Of a stretch of DNA of 64,000 bases, positions 63,261-64,000 are shown in pieces. Numbering within the stretch: the first letter of the stretch is position 1; every line of letters starts with the position of its first letter. The translations under genes and the position numbers were made by a program. The DNA is from Mycteria americana. Lineage: Eukaryota; Chordata; Aves; Ciconiiformes; Ciconiidae. Under the pieces are notes generated by a model, which searched no databases, had not been told where the DNA came from, and was given only the letters and a program-made list of their open reading frames with translations. The stretch spans positions 10,260,161 to 10,324,160 of the forward strand of contig NC_134366.1 of NCBI RefSeq assembly GCF_035582795.1, given 5' to 3'.

Positions 63261-64000
63261 AGTCATTGGGCACAGCAGGGATTCTGGAAGTCACATTTAG
63301 TGTTAATTCGCCACCAGATGTGTTCTCCTTCCTGAGATTCTGACCCATATCATCAGGCTTTAATTGTTAAAATGAAACTTGTAGGAGATCCTCTCTGGAC
63401 ATGGTCTGGGGGGACACGGTTCTATTCAGAACCATGCAGCATTCTTGAGACAGCAAGAAGCCGTTCAAACACAGAACGGCCTGCACAGAAACGTACAACC
63501 AGAAAATCCTGAATGACTTCTTAGTCCCAGCAAAACAGAGCTGACAGTGAAAAGCTACGGTTCAAGAACACGCACAGCTATCACCTGGAAACCCTGAGAG
63601 TCTGCAATCCCCAGCAAAAATAACCCAATTCAGCAGCCAGAACTGCGTGTGGCAGACAGACAAACCCCGGGCTGATCTCCTCACACCTGGAACAGGAAAG
63701 GAGCATCACAACTTCTGACGACAGTGTCAGACTGTTTGCCTGAGGTAAGGGCCCTGGGCAAGGCAGAACACGGTGGCAGAGGTTATCACCATCTGGGTGA
63801 TGGCTGTTGGCTTAGATTGCTCTCCCTGAACAGGATGAATCCAGAAGTAGGTTTGTAAAGTTCAAATGCTGTTAATGCGACAAATAACTTGCCAGTTTAC
63901 CAATAGTAAATTCAATATTCCGGAGCTCAAGATTTCAGCTCCTGAAATATACGGGCTGGGGAGGGAAGTTAGTGTATGCAATCTTGTCTCAAGTCAGCAC

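Larger units (their letters stand above)
60388..64000 (-). other. Inferred LMBR1 3' UTR / 3' end (minus strand)
   Basis: LMBR1, a nine-pass membrane protein of the lipocalin-receptor-like family, is the tail-to-tail neighbour of RNF32 in vertebrates. Here a minus-strand AATAAA (60406-60411) would end a transcript entering from the right. The 3.6 kb to the window edge has no transposon and no open frame matching LMBR1, which suits a long 3' UTR with the coding exons beyond the window. Support is synteny and a poly(A) signal only, and no LMBR1 coding sequence was seen. The SHH limb enhancer ZRS, in LMBR1 intron 5, would therefore lie outside the window. Confidence 0.45.

Overview
The window is vertebrate nuclear DNA, almost certainly avian. 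It is AT-rich and gene-poor, with CR1 LINE copies carrying the typical CR1 3' end (ATTCTGTGATTCTGT-like), short hairpin elements and one CpG island. The only protein gene I can place with confidence is RNF32, whose exons lie on the + strand from about 41.3 to 58.0 kb. It identifies the interval as the SHH-RNF32-LMBR1 neighbourhood (human 7q36 synteny), with the SHH side to the left and LMBR1 to the right.

Layout. 1-41 kb: intergenic, no convincing gene. It holds a TIR-bearing hairpin element (about 8.0-8.2 kb), a long decayed CR1 (9.68-10.98 kb), a MIR-like SINE split by a small hairpin element (16.6-16.9 kb), older CR1 pieces (25.5 and 35.6 kb), further hairpin repeats, a 16-bp perfect inverted repeat (13.2 kb), stretches that look like conserved non-coding DNA, and a decayed coding-like tract at 40-40.9 kb. 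41.15-41.66 kb: CpG island with a perfect palindromic RFX X-box. 42.3-58.6 kb: RNF32. 58.6-60.4 kb: gap between the two genes, with an ancient CR1. 60.39 kb to the right end: inferred minus-strand 3' end and 3'UTR of LMBR1, tail-to-tail with RNF32.

Main result. All recognisable coding exons of RNF32 are present in order, with domain order RING-H2, IQ motif, RING-H2, yet the reading frame is broken several times. There is a TGA where the family has Trp, an AT in place of the GT donor after the first RING, one extra T in a T8 run, a frame change inside the last exon and a further TGA in the second RING. The 5' coding exon also has a frame conflict. Most other splice sites, the phase pattern, the zinc ligands and the promoter X-box remain. 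This reads as a fairly recent unitary pseudogene, the loss of a testis/cilium-associated ring-finger gene in this bird lineage, in a locus whose non-coding DNA is probably still constrained by long-range SHH regulation.

I could not align or search. RNF32 was recognised by comparing translated exons with the remembered family sequence, and LMBR1 is inferred from synteny plus a minus-strand poly(A) signal.
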